Source: SHYR01 sp036013055 (GTDB lineage Bacteria > Chloroflexota > Dehalococcoidia > UBA2979). From it: DNA of 39,700 nucleotides. The stretch spans positions 1 through 39,700 of the forward strand of contig DASCQM010000018.1 of the NCBI GenBank assembly GCA_036013055.1, read 5' to 3'. Positions within the stretch are counted from its first letter, which is position 1. Each line of letters starts with the position of its first letter. Position numbers and translations under genes: made by a program. The notes beneath the pieces were generated by a model that ran no database searches, had not been told where the DNA came from, and was given only the letters and a program-made list of their open reading frames with translations. Positions 39,541-39,700 of the stretch are shown here, one piece after another.

Positions 39541-39700
39541 CTAGTCAGCGGTGAGCACGAGCGTACCCGTGTACGAGAGCGATCCACCGGTGCCATTGAC
39601 GACGAGCGACTTGGCGTTCGTCTGCTTACCCGCGATCCCGTTGACGCCATCCTCGGCAGTGCCGGAGAGCTGGCGGTAGGACTCGACGAGGAGCTGCATC
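39541..39700 (-). CDS. Thiolase-like protein, C-terminal fragment (cut by right edge)
   Basis: The last 53 codons of a minus-strand gene end at TAG 39543-39541. The fragment reads LLVESYRQLSGTAEDGVNG, then TNAKSLVVNGTGGSLSYTGT and a short hydrophobic end. It resembles the C-terminus of SCP2/lipid-transfer-type thiolases, where ...RQLxGxAGxxQV..AxxALxxGxGGxxSxxxTxIL is common. Such an enzyme would complete a beta-oxidation set with the downstream hydratases and SDRs. The visible ATG near the edge is probably internal. The assignment rests on a short segment only. Confidence 0.55.
   Translation of the reverse strand, partial: MQLLVESYRQLSGTAEDGVNGIAGKQTNAKSLVVNGTGGSLSYTGTLVLTAD

Noticed and set aside
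39438..39650. 70-residue Ser/Arg-rich minus-strand ORF near the right edge
   Set aside because: Another minus-strand frame here reads as a thiolase-like C-terminus ending at 39541, which is more convincing.

Overview
The window is about 39.7 kb of high-GC bacterial chromosome, densely coding, with short intergenic gaps and many ATGA or GTGA stop/start overlaps. No rRNA, phage, transposase or CRISPR is visible. The gene set fits a free-living aerobic heterotroph. It includes a diadenylate cyclase with a YbbR partner, der-plsY-gpsA, selA-mutS2, comEA-comEC, a CoA-ester degradation cluster, and TANNNT boxes placed directly against start codons. My best guess is Chloroflexota, possibly Dehalococcoidia-like. 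The GSTAWG nucleotide-binding loop of GpsA and the general gene mix suggest this, but the assignment is inference.

Layout. 1-1.7 kb is accessory: a secreted protein with 11-residue tandem repeats runs off the left edge on the minus strand, divergent from an orphan lipoprotein. 1.7-3.6 kb holds a compact DUF2203 protein, an acyl-CoA dehydrogenase and a broken methyltransferase gene. 3.6-11.3 kb holds metabolic genes: a large FAD/Fe-S 2-hydroxyacid dehydrogenase divergent from a zinc alcohol dehydrogenase, then threonine ammonia-lyase, a CocE-type hydrolase and a HIT protein. 11.4-13.8 kb holds a small two-component pair whose kinase looks like a histidine phosphotransferase, a tRNA with CAT anticodon, a NudL-like Nudix hydrolase and a histidine phosphatase.

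13.9-18.2 kb (minus) is selA-mutS2-nitroreductase. 18.4-21.1 kb is a class V aminotransferase followed by serA, probably a serine-synthesis pair. 21.1-27 kb holds DUF1015 (apparently with an AUC start), a second HIT protein, RNase PH, a cupin and comEA-comEC. 27.2-33.3 kb (plus) holds a carbamoyltransferase, cdaA-cdaR, der, plsY and gpsA, linking c-di-AMP, ribosome maturation and phospholipid synthesis. 33.4-35.5 kb holds a HEAT-repeat protein, a Nudix hydrolase and a GNAT acetyltransferase, closed by a strong bidirectional terminator.

35.6-39.7 kb (minus) looks like a dismantled peroxisomal-type beta-oxidation enzyme set: two paralogous long SDR dehydrogenases, two hot-dog hydratase subunits, and, behind a PHP phosphoesterase, the tail of a thiolase-like protein at the right edge. 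A TTGACA promoter with an inverted repeat at its start site precedes the hydratase-SDR genes.

The observations most worth a second look are the edge repeat protein (which has no upstream-bounded ORF call of its own because it is cut), the ChpT/Spo0B-like phosphotransferase with its overlapping receiver, the AUC start, the leaderless promoters, the operator-like palindromes at 6.57 and 38.58 kb, and the CoA-ester operon.
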